From Stenotrophomonas sp. ATCM1_4 (lineage in GTDB: Bacteria > Pseudomonadota > Gammaproteobacteria > Xanthomonadales > Xanthomonadaceae): 52,350 bases of DNA. Both the position numbers and the translations under genes were made by a program. The notes beneath the pieces were generated by a model, which was not told the DNA's origin, ran no database searches, and saw only the letters and a list, made by a program, of their open reading frames with translations. Where the stretch lies: assembly GCF_004348115.1 (NCBI RefSeq), contig NZ_QPFB01000001.1, forward strand, positions 4,115,304-4,167,653, written 5' to 3'. Shown here piece after piece: positions 44,092-52,350 of this stretch. Every line of letters begins with the position of its first letter. The stretch's first letter is position 1.

Positions 44092-44565
44092 ATGAAGATA
44101 TTCTCCAATCTGACACTCGCCCTACTTCTGGCCAGTCCCAGCATGGTGGCCTACGCTCACGAAGAAGCGGACGAATTCTGCTCGGAGCTTGAGAGCTTCT
44201 TGATATCTGTGAAGCCGGAAGAGACTCGCGGCCTCACCTTGCGCACGTTCTGGGGTGCACGGGTAGAAGGTGACAACATCGTGATGGGCTCGAAGACCTG
44301 TGAGCACGACGATTATGAGCCCGGCAAGAACTTGTGCAGTTACCTGATGGAGCACAGTTCCACGGAGTTCGCTGGTTACAACGCCAAACGTATCCTTAAC
44401 TGCCTGGCTTCTGCGCCAGGAATAGGCCAGGACGTAGACATCCATAGTGGATCTTTCTCAACTACATTTGGCTCGCCAGATCGTGGGGCATTGGTAGATC
44501 TCGATTTCCTACCGGACAAAGAGGCTGGAGAGATGGTTCTTCGTTTGCAGGCAGATGGCTACTGA
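44092..44565 (+). CDS. integron-cassette-type exported hypothetical protein 2
   Basis: A 157-residue protein with a clear Sec signal peptide (MKIFSNLTLALLLASPSMVAYA, cleaved before HEEAD). The mature part contains four cysteines (EFCSELES, SKTCEHDD, NLCSYLME, LNCLASA) that could form two disulfides, followed by a beta-rich end (GALVDLDFLPDKEAGEMVLR). It starts 5 bases after one attC-like site and ends 6 bases before the next, with lower GC than the flanks. It is probably a periplasmic or secreted protein with no known family. Confidence 0.6.
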   Translation: MKIFSNLTLALLLASPSMVAYAHEEADEFCSELESFLISVKPEETRGLTLRTFWGARVEGDNIVMGSKTCEHDDYEPGKNLCSYLMEHSSTEFAGYNAKRILNCLASAPGIGQDVDIHSGSFSTTFGSPDRGALVDLDFLPDKEAGEMVLRLQADGY

Positions 44566-44571
44566 GCCGCT

Positions 44572-44631
44572 GCCCAACAACTCATACGAGCCGAACCCGC
44601 TTCGCGGGTCCGCCTAATTCCCGAGCTGGGT
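44572..44631 (+). other. attC-like recombination site 2
   Basis: A 60-base site with intact GCCCAAC at the left end and GCTGGGT (expected GTTGGGC) at the right. The central arms AGCCGAACCCGC and GCGGGTCCGCCT pair around a TTC loop with two mismatched positions. Same length and layout as the site at 44027, but partly decayed. Confidence 0.6.
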
Positions 44632-44918
44632 CGCCTGAAATCGGCGTATCGAATCGGTCGCATTCGAAACCAACGGGCTGCAAGTACGTAGTTCCCACGA
44701 AGGCGTTCGTTCGCAGCACTGATGGCTGCGGTACAAGCGGGGCTGCAGGGTGATTGCCGGGGGCGCCACGCCCATGACTTCCAGCATGGAGTCATGGTGT
44801 TATACCTCACTACATTACCAGCACAATTCGACGCAGAGTCGTTAGGCAACCGCGCCGAGGCAGGCGCGCGCCTTTCATCCAAGGGTGGTTGCGTGCCCAG
44901 GCACGGAGGAGTCGAGTG
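44632..44918. other. gene-less stretch after attC-like site 2
   Basis: No convincing ORF. A full GTTAGGC core lies at 44841-44847, so this may be an ORF-less or decayed third cassette bounded by attC-like site 2 and that core. A clear 5' core partner for it was not found. Confidence 0.35.
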
Positions 44919-45746
44919 ATGAGCAAGGTCGTGAAGACGTGGGTGATGGCCGCCCTGATCGCCGTAGCGGGGGCTGCACAGGCGGACGGTACTTCCGTCG
45001 AGCGGGGCGCGTATACGCTCAAGGCGGAGCAGGCTGGGACAGGCCCGGTCGTCGTCTTCGAGTCAGGCTTCGGGCAAGGCCCTGACGTGTGGAAGGACGT
45101 GATTGCTGCGCTGGGGAGCGGTTATCGCAGCATCACCTATGCGCGCGCAAGGCAGGGCGGATCGGGCAGCGATGGGCAGGCCAAGACCATCGACGCGCAT
45201 CTCAGCGATCTTGGTGCCGTGATCAACAACCTCGCTCCCGCAGACAAGGTGATTCTGGTGGGGCACTCCTACGGCGGCCTGCTCGCCACCGAGTTCGCAC
45301 GCCGTCACCCGGAGCGCCTGCAGGGCTTGGTGCTGGTCGATCCGACCACGATGGGGCAGCGGCATGCCCTCAAACAGGCCGACAGCGCACGGGTCTAGGC
45401 GGACGATGCCAAGCTACTGGGGATATTGCCGCCCACATTGGCCGCCGACTATCAAACGCTGGTTGCACAGTTGGACGCGCCCGATGCGGCCACGCCGCGC
45501 ACGATGCCGGATGTACCGGTCGCGCTGCTCACCTCCACCCAAGTTGCGGCCAAACCTTTCGTCCTTGAAGAAACGGTGCAAGGCAAAGCCGTCTGGAAAG
45601 CCCAGCATGTCATGCAGTTCGCGGGTTTCGCACGCGGCTCCCACCGCTACTTCGCGACCGGCCACAACATCCATCGCGAAGATCCTGCTGCAATCGTGGA
45701 CGCCATTCACGCCGTTACAGACAGCGCCGCGTCTGCCGTGCACTGA
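44919..45746 (+). pseudogene. exported alpha/beta hydrolase with an in-frame amber stop
   Basis: The frame encodes a secreted hydrolase: signal peptide (VVKTWVMAALIAVAGAAQA), FESGFGQGPDVWKDV, nucleophile elbow GHSYGG and FARRHPERLQGLVLVDPT. TAG at 45396-45398 follows DSARV, and the same frame then continues ADDAKLLGILPPTLAADY to a His-containing end (FATGHNIHREDP) with the catalytic base. There is no frameshift, so one nonsense mutation separates nucleophile from base. The 160-residue N-terminal piece should be inactive. AGGAG lies 7 bases before the ATG. Confidence 0.8.
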
Positions 45747-45949
45747 TTGGACGTATGCCGAGTGACGCGCTGGCTTGAGACCTGGTGAACAAATCTGGGC
45801 CTCCGGCTGCATCCGGAGCGCCCATTGTTGGGGTAGGGCAGAACTCCACCCAAAAGCGGACATCCGCCCCCCTTACCGGCGCGAGCTTGCGGTGGTCTTG
45901 ATGCCGCATCCTTCCGACAGGGGATGCTCCGGACGGTGATGTTGGCTGC

Positions 45950-46339
45950 TTACTCGGACAGATTGTGCTTAGCCTGAAGCTCTAGTTGTCTGGCCGCACT
46001 GGCGCTGAGCGTTGCGCGCTCCTTGTTCAAATACTCATGAATGCTCTTGAGGCGGGACATTTTGCTTTCAATATCCGCCATCTTCCTGGAGATGATTGCG
46101 ACGCCTGCAGCGCAATCGATCGCCTTGCTGCGTCGAGCACTCAGGATTTCGCCGATTTCTCCAAGGGAAAAGCCCATGCCCTGCGCATGCTGGATGAACT
46201 CCAAATCCTGCAGCGTCTGCGCCGTGTAGACACGGTAGTTGTTGGTTCGCCGTGACGGCGAGATCAGGCCGATCTTCTCGTAGTAGCGCAGGGTATGGCG
46301 GCTGGCGCCACTACGGGTCTCGAGCTCGCCGATTCTCAT
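45950..46339 (-). CDS. MerR-family transcriptional regulator
   Basis: The 129-residue regulator has a MerR HTH (MRIGELETRSGASRHTLRYY, then YEKIGLISPSRR) and a dimerisation helix (ISRKMADIESKMSRLKSIHE). One cysteine lies in KAIDCAAG. No metal-binding CxxC tail is present, so a small-molecule or oxidative signal is more likely than a metal. It is divergent from an SDR gene, with a promoter of MerR type in the 73-bp gap. Confidence 0.85.
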   Translation of the reverse strand: MRIGELETRSGASRHTLRYYEKIGLISPSRRTNNYRVYTAQTLQDLEFIQHAQGMGFSLGEIGEILSARRSKAIDCAAGVAIISRKMADIESKMSRLKSIHEYLNKERATLSASAARQLELQAKHNLSE

Positions 46340-46349
46340 GAGGAAGTGC

Positions 46350-46381
46350 TTGACTGTAGAGTTAGGTCGACAGTTTACACT
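46350..46381 (+). promoter_or_regulatory. MerR-type promoter with 20-bp spacer
   Basis: TTGACT (46350-46355) and TACACT (46376-46381) are separated by 20 bases, the overlong spacer characteristic of MerR-controlled promoters. A dyad ACTGT...ACAGT (46353-46357 and 46370-46374) lies between them. It would drive the SDR gene, starting 32 bases farther on. Confidence 0.65.
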
Positions 46382-46412
46382 CGATTTTTCACCCTACCTA
46401 AGGAATGAGGAA

Positions 46413-47495
46413 GTGAGCGTCGAGTGTTTTGTCACGGGGGGAACCGGCTTCATCGGGCAGCATTTGATTGCATGCCTGAGTTCAAAAGGTCATACAGTCC
46501 GGGTGCTGATGCGTCGCCCGGAGCGCCTGGCCGCGTTGCGCGAGCAAGTCGACCGATTGGGAGGGGTTGTAACCAAGGTCTTTGCCGTAGCCGGCGACCT
46601 TGCTCAGGAGAACATTGGGCTGAGCCATGCGGACCGGGAAGTGCTAAGGCAATCCAGGGTCGTGTTTCACCTGGGCGCCCATTTCGCCTGGGGGCTTTCA
46701 ATGGAACAAGCCCGTGCGGTCAACGTGGAAGGCTCAAGGCGCGTGGCACTACTGGCCGCAGAGCAGGATAGCCGCTTGGTCATGTTCGGTGGCTTCATGC
46801 TGAAAAATGCTGGACATCTTCAACGCATCGGAATCGACATCGCCCATCCAGAGCTGACCAACTGGTCCGCCGTCTATCGTCGTGTGGGTGCTTACGAAGG
46901 AAGCAAGCTAGAGGCGCATTTCTCGACCTTGGGAGTGATGTCGGCCGCGGGAGGGGAGATGGCCGTTATCCATCCGGCTACCGTTTGCGGCCACAGTCGC
47001 ACCGGGCATATTCTCGACGGCCAGCCGCTGGCCGAATTGATTCGCAATCTTGTGCTGGGCAAGCTGACGGCTGTACCCGGCACTGCCGACCATTGGCTGC
47101 CGCTGGTCACGGTGGATGATCTGGTTGAGCTGGCGGCGGCATGCGCGTTTGATCCTGCCATGGCTGGAAAGGAGTTGCTGGCGCTCGACGGCCAAAGCCC
47201 CGGCTTGCGAGAACTCCTGACGGAGGTGGCAACACAGCTTGGCGCAAAACCGCCAAAACACCACGTTCCTCTTCGGCTGTTGAAACTCCTGCTGGGCATT
47301 CGTCCCATTGCGCGCTATTTGAATGCGAGTGCCGAATCCTTGGACTTCATACAAACTGCGCATTTCAACACCGCAGAGGTTGAGCGATTCCGCCATAAGC
47401 ATGGGATAGCCAAGCCGGATATGCGTCAGTCCCTCCGTAACACCGCAGTATTCGTCGAATCAAACTACATCACTGGAGGCCGGGGCATTGCATGA
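46413..47495 (+). CDS. extended SDR / NAD-dependent epimerase-like protein
   Basis: The 360-residue protein has FVTGGTGFIGQHLIACL at the N-terminus, a catalytic-region YRRVGAYEGSKLEAH (Tyr...Lys in altered context), and IHPATVCGHSRTGHIL as in NAD-dependent epimerase/dehydratase-like reductases. A GTG start at 46413 has AAGGA 8 bases upstream and puts the Rossmann motif directly at the N-terminus. The upstream in-frame ATG at 46338 would overlap the merR start. It is likely induced by the divergent MerR protein. GC is lower than average. Confidence 0.8.
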   Translation: MSVECFVTGGTGFIGQHLIACLSSKGHTVRVLMRRPERLAALREQVDRLGGVVTKVFAVAGDLAQENIGLSHADREVLRQSRVVFHLGAHFAWGLSMEQARAVNVEGSRRVALLAAEQDSRLVMFGGFMLKNAGHLQRIGIDIAHPELTNWSAVYRRVGAYEGSKLEAHFSTLGVMSAAGGEMAVIHPATVCGHSRTGHILDGQPLAELIRNLVLGKLTAVPGTADHWLPLVTVDDLVELAAACAFDPAMAGKELLALDGQSPGLRELLTEVATQLGAKPPKHHVPLRLLKLLLGIRPIARYLNASAESLDFIQTAHFNTAEVERFRHKHGIAKPDMRQSLRNTAVFVESNYITGGRGIA

Positions 47496-47833
47496 GTACT
47501 CCGTCAAACCTCCTCCTGCAACGGCAAGCGGTCGGCATGGCACCACGGCAGGAATGCCGCCACGGATGAAGTCCCATTCTCCGGATGGCTGCGGGCCAGG
47601 GGCGAATCTCGGGAGCGTCGTGGCGCGGGAAATCCCATCGGCAGGGCTGGCTACAGCAAGCGCTGGCTTGGGAAATCGGAAGATGTCGCATTGATAGCAG
47701 CTGCTCCCGTCGGGAGCGGCATTCAAGCAGGTCGGGGGCTATGGTTGTTTATCGGGGGTAGGGCAGGTATCCATTTCCAGCCGATACAGGACACATAAGG
47801 GCAATTGAGACCGCACCCCGCATCGCCCTCACA
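47496..47833. other. intergenic stretch without recognisable gene
   Basis: Overlapping short ORFs on both strands look like shadows of GC-rich DNA: no ribosome sites and no protein-like composition. A short hairpin GCTCCCG/CGGGAGC lies at 47703-47717. Nothing else seen. Confidence 0.5.
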
Positions 47834-48727
47834 TCATGTATCCCGCCTCAACCACGCAACCAGTGCCGCAAATGCGGGCGACGGTTGCCGACGGTTCGGG
47901 TAGTAAAGGTGATAGCCGGGGAAGGGCATGCACCACCTGTCCAGCACAGCCACCAGCCTGCCATGCGCGATGTGCTCGGCCACCAGTGGTTCCGGCGCGT
48001 ACGCCAAGCCCAGGCCATCCAATGCGGCATTGATGACGTGGATCATGCTGTTGAAGACCAAGGGTCCGTCGCCGCGCACGGTGAACTCCTTGCCCTTCTC
48101 TTCGAACTCCCAGGCATAGATGGCGCCATTCGGGCGATGCCGGATGTGCACGCAGCGGTGTCGGGTGATGTCGGCAGGCTTCCTGGGCTTGGGATGCTTC
48201 TGGAAGTAGTCGGGAGATCCAACCACAACCAGGCGCCAATCCGGGCCGACCCTGACAGCAATCATGTCCTTGCTCAGGGCCTCTCCGAGTCGGATGCCTG
48301 CATCGAAACGTTGCTCCACCACATTGGTGAAGCCGTAATCCACGTAGAACTCAAGCGTGACGTCCGGGTACTCGGCCAGGAATCCGGCAAGCCGCGGACG
48401 GATGATGGTCTCCATGGAATCATCCGTGCAGGAGATTCGTAGCGTTCCAGCCGGCCGGTTGCGCAGGTCGCCCAGCGCTTCCACGCTGGCTCCGATGGCC
48501 TCGAAGTGCGGCGCAATGGAGCGCATCAGGCGCTCACCTGCTTCAGTGGGGGAGACGTTGCGGGTGGTCCGGGCCAGCAGGCGAATGCCCAGGCGCTCTT
48601 CCAGCAGCCGCATCGAATGACTCAGCGCAGAAGGCGTTACCCCAAGGCGAACGGCCGCCTTGGTGAAGCTCTGCTCCTGGGCAACCACCAGGAACGCCTG
48701 CAGATCATGGGTCTTCACGGTGCTCAT
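47834..48727 (-). CDS. LysR-family transcriptional regulator
   Basis: The 297-residue regulator has a LysR HTH (FTKAAVRLGVTPSALSHSMR, then LEERLGIRLLARTTRNVSPT) and a periplasmic-binding-protein-like effector domain. It is of the CrgA/DsdC-like group that controls neighbouring oxidoreductases or exporters. The gene is divergent from a hydrolase-MFS operon with a 110-bp shared control region, so it probably regulates that operon. The start at 48727 is preferred over the in-frame ATG at 48754. Confidence 0.88.
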   Translation of the reverse strand: MSTVKTHDLQAFLVVAQEQSFTKAAVRLGVTPSALSHSMRLLEERLGIRLLARTTRNVSPTEAGERLMRSIAPHFEAIGASVEALGDLRNRPAGTLRISCTDDSMETIIRPRLAGFLAEYPDVTLEFYVDYGFTNVVEQRFDAGIRLGEALSKDMIAVRVGPDWRLVVVGSPDYFQKHPKPRKPADITRHRCVHIRHRPNGAIYAWEFEEKGKEFTVRGDGPLVFNSMIHVINAALDGLGLAYAPEPLVAEHIAHGRLVAVLDRWCMPFPGYHLYYPNRRQPSPAFAALVAWLRRDT

Positions 48728-48837
48728 GGACCAATTGTGAGGAAAACTCAACAATGCATCAACTTTCAGCCGGCTTATCGGAGTAAAGGGCGGAGCCTAT
48801 CGTGGCGATCTGAATCCCCAATCGAGGCCCTGCGTCC

Positions 48838-49896
48838 ATGAAACGCACCACGCTGCTGCTGGCGCTGCTCGCCAGCCTCTACCTTCCGACCTCCGCCATG
48901 GCCGCTGACATCGCGGCGCCAGTCCAGCCCCCAGGGGCCGACAACTTCTACCGCAGCCCCACGGTCAAGGGGGAGCGCGTCACCTTCCAGAACCAGTACC
49001 AGATGGAGGTGGTGGGTACCCTTTACCGCCCTCAGGGCGTGCCTGGCGGCAGCCGTGCCCCTGCCGTGGTGGTTGGACACCCGATGGGCGCAGTAAAAGA
49101 GCAGAGCTCCCAACTCTACGCGCAGAAGCTGGCCGAGCAGGGTTTCGTAACGCTTGCGATCGATCTTTTCTTCTGGGGCGAGAGCGCCGGTGCGCCGCGG
49201 CACCTGGTGGCTCCGGAAATCTATTCGGACGATATCAGTGCGGCCGTGGATTTCCTGAGCACGCAGCCTTTTGTGGACCCCAACCGCATCGGCGGCCTGG
49301 GCATCTGTGGCAGCGGCAGCTTTGTGGTCAGCGCCGCCAAGATCGACCCGCGCATCAAGGCCATCGCTACGGTGAGCATGTATGACATGGGTGCGGCGGC
49401 AAGGCAGGGGCTGAACAATGGCCAGTCGCTGGATCAGCGCAAGACGGTGATCCAGTTCGCGACAGACCAGCGTCTGGCCGAATTCAAGGGCGGGGCGCCG
49501 GTGTTCGTGCCTGGCACCGTGAACAATCTCGATGCTGACACGCCCCCCAATCAGCGCGAGTTCTTCGACTTCTACCGCACCCCGCGCGGCGCCTACACGC
49601 CCGAGGGTGACAAGGCCGAACTGACAACCCAGCCGCTCTTCAGCAGCTTGGTCAAATTCATGAACTTCTATCCCTTCAACGACATCGAGACAATCTCGCC
49701 CCGGCCGATGCTCTTCATCTCCGGCGAAGCCGCGCATTCCCGCGAGTTCAGCGAAGACGCCTATCGAAGGGCAGGGCAGCCGAAGGAGCTCTACTGGGTG
49801 AAGGACGCCGGTCACGTGGATCTGTACGACCGTACCCACCTGATTCCCTTTGACAAGCTGACGTCGTTCTTCCAGCGCGGTCTTGCAGCGAAATGA
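48838..49896 (+). CDS. exported alpha/beta hydrolase (dienelactone-hydrolase-like)
   Basis: The 352-residue protein has a Sec signal peptide (MKRTTLLLALLASLYLPTSA, cleaved after AMA), then VVVGHPMGAVKEQSSQLYAQ and a nucleophile elbow reading GICGSGS. The nucleophile would be cysteine, as in dienelactone hydrolases, rather than serine. The acid lies around LFISGEAAHS and the base in KDAGHVDLYDR. It overlaps the MFS gene by ATGA and is divergent from LysR. Its substrate may be linked to the compound exported by the MFS protein. Confidence 0.78.
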   Translation: MKRTTLLLALLASLYLPTSAMAADIAAPVQPPGADNFYRSPTVKGERVTFQNQYQMEVVGTLYRPQGVPGGSRAPAVVVGHPMGAVKEQSSQLYAQKLAEQGFVTLAIDLFFWGESAGAPRHLVAPEIYSDDISAAVDFLSTQPFVDPNRIGGLGICGSGSFVVSAAKIDPRIKAIATVSMYDMGAAARQGLNNGQSLDQRKTVIQFATDQRLAEFKGGAPVFVPGTVNNLDADTPPNQREFFDFYRTPRGAYTPEGDKAELTTQPLFSSLVKFMNFYPFNDIETISPRPMLFISGEAAHSREFSEDAYRRAGQPKELYWVKDAGHVDLYDRTHLIPFDKLTSFFQRGLAAK

Positions 49897-51143
49897 GCCA
49901 CGCCTACGCCACTGCAGATCGCGCCTACTGGGGCGGTGTACTCGCGATGACGCTGTGCGTCTTCGCGTTGATCGCCTCTGAGTTCATGCCGGTGAGCCTG
50001 CTTACACCCCTGGCGGCAGACTTGGGGGTAAGCGAAGGCCTGGCAGGGTACGGGATTGCCATCTCGGGTGCATTTGCGGTGCTCACCAGCCTGTCGATCT
50101 CCCGGTTGGCGGGCAACATCAATCGACGAACGCTGCTGCTGATGCTCACCGCATTGATGGCGGTGTCGGGGCTGGTGGTGGCGTTGGCCCCGAACTATCT
50201 GGTCTACATGACCGGCCGTGTGCTGATTGGCGTGGTGATTGGTGGTTTCTGGTCGCTGTCTGCTGCAACGGCCATGCGGCTGGTGCCCGCTGCAAAAGTC
50301 CCGCGCGCTTTGGCGATATTCAACAGTGGCAACGCGCTTGCAACAGTCGTTGCGGCGCCATTGGGCAGCTACCTGGGCGGCATGATTGGGTGGCGCGGTG
50401 CATTCCTTTGCCTTGTGCCGGTCGCTGCCGTGGCCTTTGCATGGCAATGGGCATGCCTGCCTTCCATGGCCGCAGAAAGCCGGCGAACACATGGCGGGGT
50501 ACTTGCACTGTTGCGGGAGCGTGCAGCGGCACTGGGCATGATGGCCTGCGGTGCCTTCTTCATGGGCCAGTTTGCCCTGTTTACCTATGTGCGACCTTTC
50601 CTGGAACGCGTGACGCGTGCAGGAGACACTGCTGTTCCGCTGGTGCTGTTGGCGATCGGTGTAAGCGGCTTGCTGGGCACGCTTGCCGTTGGGGCATGCA
50701 TCAGGCGCGGCCTGTATCGCACGCTGGTGAGCATTCCCGTTTTGATGGCGCTGATTGCATTGGCCTTGGTTCCACTGGGCCCCCATCTTTGGCCTACCGC
50801 CGCATTGCTCTCGGCATGGGGCCTGCTGGCCACGGCGGCGCCGGTGGGCTGGTGGAGCTGGCTGGCCCGCACGTTCACTGATAACGCGGAGGCCGGCGGC
50901 GGCCTGATGGTAGCGGTCGTGCAGTGCTCCATGGCGCTGGGCGCCGCCGTCGGCGGACTGCTGTTCGACAGCTTCGGCTTTGCCAGCACGTTCCTGGCCA
51001 GTGCCGGCCTGTTGCTGGTTGCCGCAATGCTCGCGTATGTCAGCGCGTCCACGCCGGGGCCGGGTCAACCCGGCTCGCCATATCGGCGCGAATCTGGGCG
51101 TGACAAGCCGGGAAGCGACGGCGACAAGCCGTACTTCATGTAG
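49893..51143 (+). CDS. MFS transporter (DHA1-type drug efflux)
   Basis: The 416-residue protein has twelve membrane helices and DHA1-type signatures: LIASEFMPVSLLTPLAADLG in TM1, SRLAGNINRRTLL in the loop between TM2 and TM3, and GRVLIGVVIGGFWSLSAATA in TM4-5. It resembles the NepI/YdhP group of purine or drug exporters. The basic C-terminal tail (YRRESGRDKPGSDGDK) is long. It is translationally coupled to the preceding hydrolase. Confidence 0.85.
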   Translation: MSHAYATADRAYWGGVLAMTLCVFALIASEFMPVSLLTPLAADLGVSEGLAGYGIAISGAFAVLTSLSISRLAGNINRRTLLLMLTALMAVSGLVVALAPNYLVYMTGRVLIGVVIGGFWSLSAATAMRLVPAAKVPRALAIFNSGNALATVVAAPLGSYLGGMIGWRGAFLCLVPVAAVAFAWQWACLPSMAAESRRTHGGVLALLRERAAALGMMACGAFFMGQFALFTYVRPFLERVTRAGDTAVPLVLLAIGVSGLLGTLAVGACIRRGLYRTLVSIPVLMALIALALVPLGPHLWPTAALLSAWGLLATAAPVGWWSWLARTFTDNAEAGGGLMVAVVQCSMALGAAVGGLLFDSFGFASTFLASAGLLLVAAMLAYVSASTPGPGQPGSPYRRESGRDKPGSDGDKPYFM

Positions 51144-51668
51144 TCGCTACAGGAAACGAGCGGCTTCAGGAGTATCTTGCATGTCGATGCTGGCGGTCGC
51201 TCAGCGCGAGGGAGCGACCTGCTCAGCCGCCAACATAGGGCATGACTCATTGCCCACACCTGGGTGGTTGACCGTTGCGGTGAGCAAGCCGGAAACGGTG
51301 CACGCTTTCGCCGGCGAGACAGGGAAGCTCCGTCAGCCCCCTGGTGACAATGTACGCTGCCTACAACCCCTGACCAGCGGTACGCTCGCATCCGCATTTC
51401 ACAGTATCCGCCGCTGGCCAAAAGCGGATACCCGGCGCACAAGGAGATTAGGAAAATCTATAGGGGGCAGGGGAGGGCTGCTTTCAGGACCCGACGTCGA
51501 CAGTGATTGGGAGAATTTTCCCCAACAACTTCCAAGATTATCCAGCGTTCGTAGCTAGCAAGGCACCTGCGATCGGGCGGCTGCTCCATCCCGGTTTCTG
51601 CGGTCAAGCAGTCGAAAAACCCAGCTATGATTCGCTAAAAATCCAGCCAGTGAAGGCGAGGGAGAGAG
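51144..51668. other. 525-base stretch without recognisable gene
   Basis: Several ORFs can be drawn (plus from 50980, minus down to 51065), but they overlap the MFS gene, lack ribosome sites and show no domain. Base composition is lower in GC than upstream. It may be decayed accessory DNA. No insertion sequence ends or inverted repeats were identified. Confidence 0.5.
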
Positions 51669-52301
51669 ATGCAGGAGCTTGTACTCAAGTTGGCAGGAAG
51701 CTTCGGCCATAGAGTGGCCGGTGAGATCATCGTCGTCTTGGCCGTACTGCTGTTTCTGCTCTTCAAGGGCCTTTACTCGCTTAGCAATGACCGCGCTAAG
51801 GCCAGACAGGAATTCCTGCAGCTCTGGGACTTTGAGCGCGCAAAGCGTGATCCTCTCTGGTGTGAAGTGTTGATTCGTCACTACTGCCGTGAGTTCCTGC
51901 CGGCCCGGATTATCATCAACGTAGCTTCCAACTCCCAAGCTGCGGACACCCTATGGGCCTTGAGCCATTCGGTGCGGTTCTTTCAGATGGATGATGGTTT
52001 GGTCCGATGGAAGAACAGGCATTATGCAAAGGCGATGTACGTGCAAATCGGTATCGCCACTGGTTTTGGACTCTACTTCCTGCTGGCAATGGCCGCGATG
52101 CTATTGCTGCTATTGAGCTACCGTGGTCTTGTTACAGCTTCGAGCGCTGAGCTGGTTGTGAAGGCGTTCGTTGGATTACTTCTTGGCGGTCTCGCCATCA
52201 AGGCCCTGGATTACGGTCTTGAGCTTGCAAGCGCGCGCAGAAACTTTGCCAAGATCCAGAGAATGCAACCTACATTGGTTCCGGAACCGGTGGGAGGGTA
52301 A
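51669..52301 (+). CDS. hypothetical membrane protein
   Basis: The 210-residue protein has an N-terminal membrane helix (GEIIVVLAVLLFLLFKGLYS), a cytoplasmic middle with basic and aromatic residues (LWDFERAKRDPLWCEVLIRH), and two more helices (IATGFGLYFLLAMAAMLLLL, then VVKAFVGLLLGGLAIKALDY). A GAGGGAGAG sequence precedes the ATG. GC is lower than average, like other accessory genes at this end. No known family recognised. Confidence 0.65.
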   Translation: MQELVLKLAGSFGHRVAGEIIVVLAVLLFLLFKGLYSLSNDRAKARQEFLQLWDFERAKRDPLWCEVLIRHYCREFLPARIIINVASNSQAADTLWALSHSVRFFQMDDGLVRWKNRHYAKAMYVQIGIATGFGLYFLLAMAAMLLLLLSYRGLVTASSAELVVKAFVGLLLGGLAIKALDYGLELASARRNFAKIQRMQPTLVPEPVGG

Positions 52302-52350
52302 TCCCCCCGCAGATTAGCTGACGCCAAAAGTGGAATTTTCTCGTACCCTT

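Noticed and set aside
51065..51442. Minus-strand ORF after the MFS gene
   Set aside because: It overlaps the MFS 3' end, has no ribosome site and its product shows no domain.

Overview
The window is GC-rich (coding GC roughly two-thirds) and looks like a Xanthomonadaceae chromosome, most likely Stenotrophomonas or a close relative. The grounds are the lexA2-imuA-imuB-dnaE2 cassette behind a palindromic LexA2-type box, DUF3247 and DUF6766 proteins, a Ku/LigD region, VgrG-linked phospholipase modules and degenerate integron cassettes. No rRNA, tRNA, CRISPR array or transposase was recognised.

Layout. (1) 1-10,032 is a type VI secretion (T6SS) vgrG/effector island. It holds the N-terminus of one VgrG running off the left edge, a leftward module (5'-truncated vgrG, DUF4123 adaptor, DUF3304 lipoprotein, Tle1-like phospholipase) and a rightward module (VgrG C-terminal remnant, alpha/beta-hydrolase lipase, Tli4-like immunity protein). 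The two modules meet head to head at a blunt junction at 7101/7102 that removed the 5' parts of both vgrG genes. (2) 10,244-13,727 carries an orphan HicB-like protein, a roadblock/LC7-like protein and a CSS-EAL c-di-GMP phosphodiesterase flanked on the opposite strand by two paralogous ~95-residue helical proteins. (3) 13,980-20,251 is the inducible mutagenesis operon lexA2-imuA-imuB-dnaE2 plus a small basic protein. (4) 20,279-26,279 contains regulator/target pairs: HxlR/NmrA, TetR/hydrolase and Rrf2/thioredoxin-reductase-like, plus an ATP-grasp protein and an acetyltransferase. (5) 26,366-39,645 is a stress and DNA-repair region: small hydrophilic proteins, Ku, a GIY-YIG-like protein, LigD, an FMN reductase, a cysteine hydrolase with a zinc alcohol dehydrogenase, a ferritin-like protein, a CorA/ZntB transporter, DUF6766 and DUF3182. 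(6) 39,700-43,570 is mixed housekeeping and accessory. (7) 43,787-44,847 is a short lower-GC stretch with attC-like sites, read as integron cassettes without an integrase. (8) 44,919-52,301 is accessory: a broken hydrolase, a divergent MerR/SDR pair, and LysR divergent from a hydrolase-MFS operon.

How it works together. The SOS cassette and the NHEJ cluster sit about 7 kb apart, but ligD has an in-frame UGA directly after the adenylated lysine of ligase motif I. As read, NHEJ would keep Ku, a 3'-phosphoesterase fragment and perhaps the polymerase domain, but no ligase. A second in-frame stop breaks the hydrolase at 44,919, and a VOC gene at about 39,700 is decayed.

The observations most worth following are the UGA in ligD, the GIY-YIG-like protein translationally coupled to ligD, the vgrG head-to-head junction with 55-bp inverted repeats, the paralogous small proteins around the EAL gene, and the integron cassette remnants.
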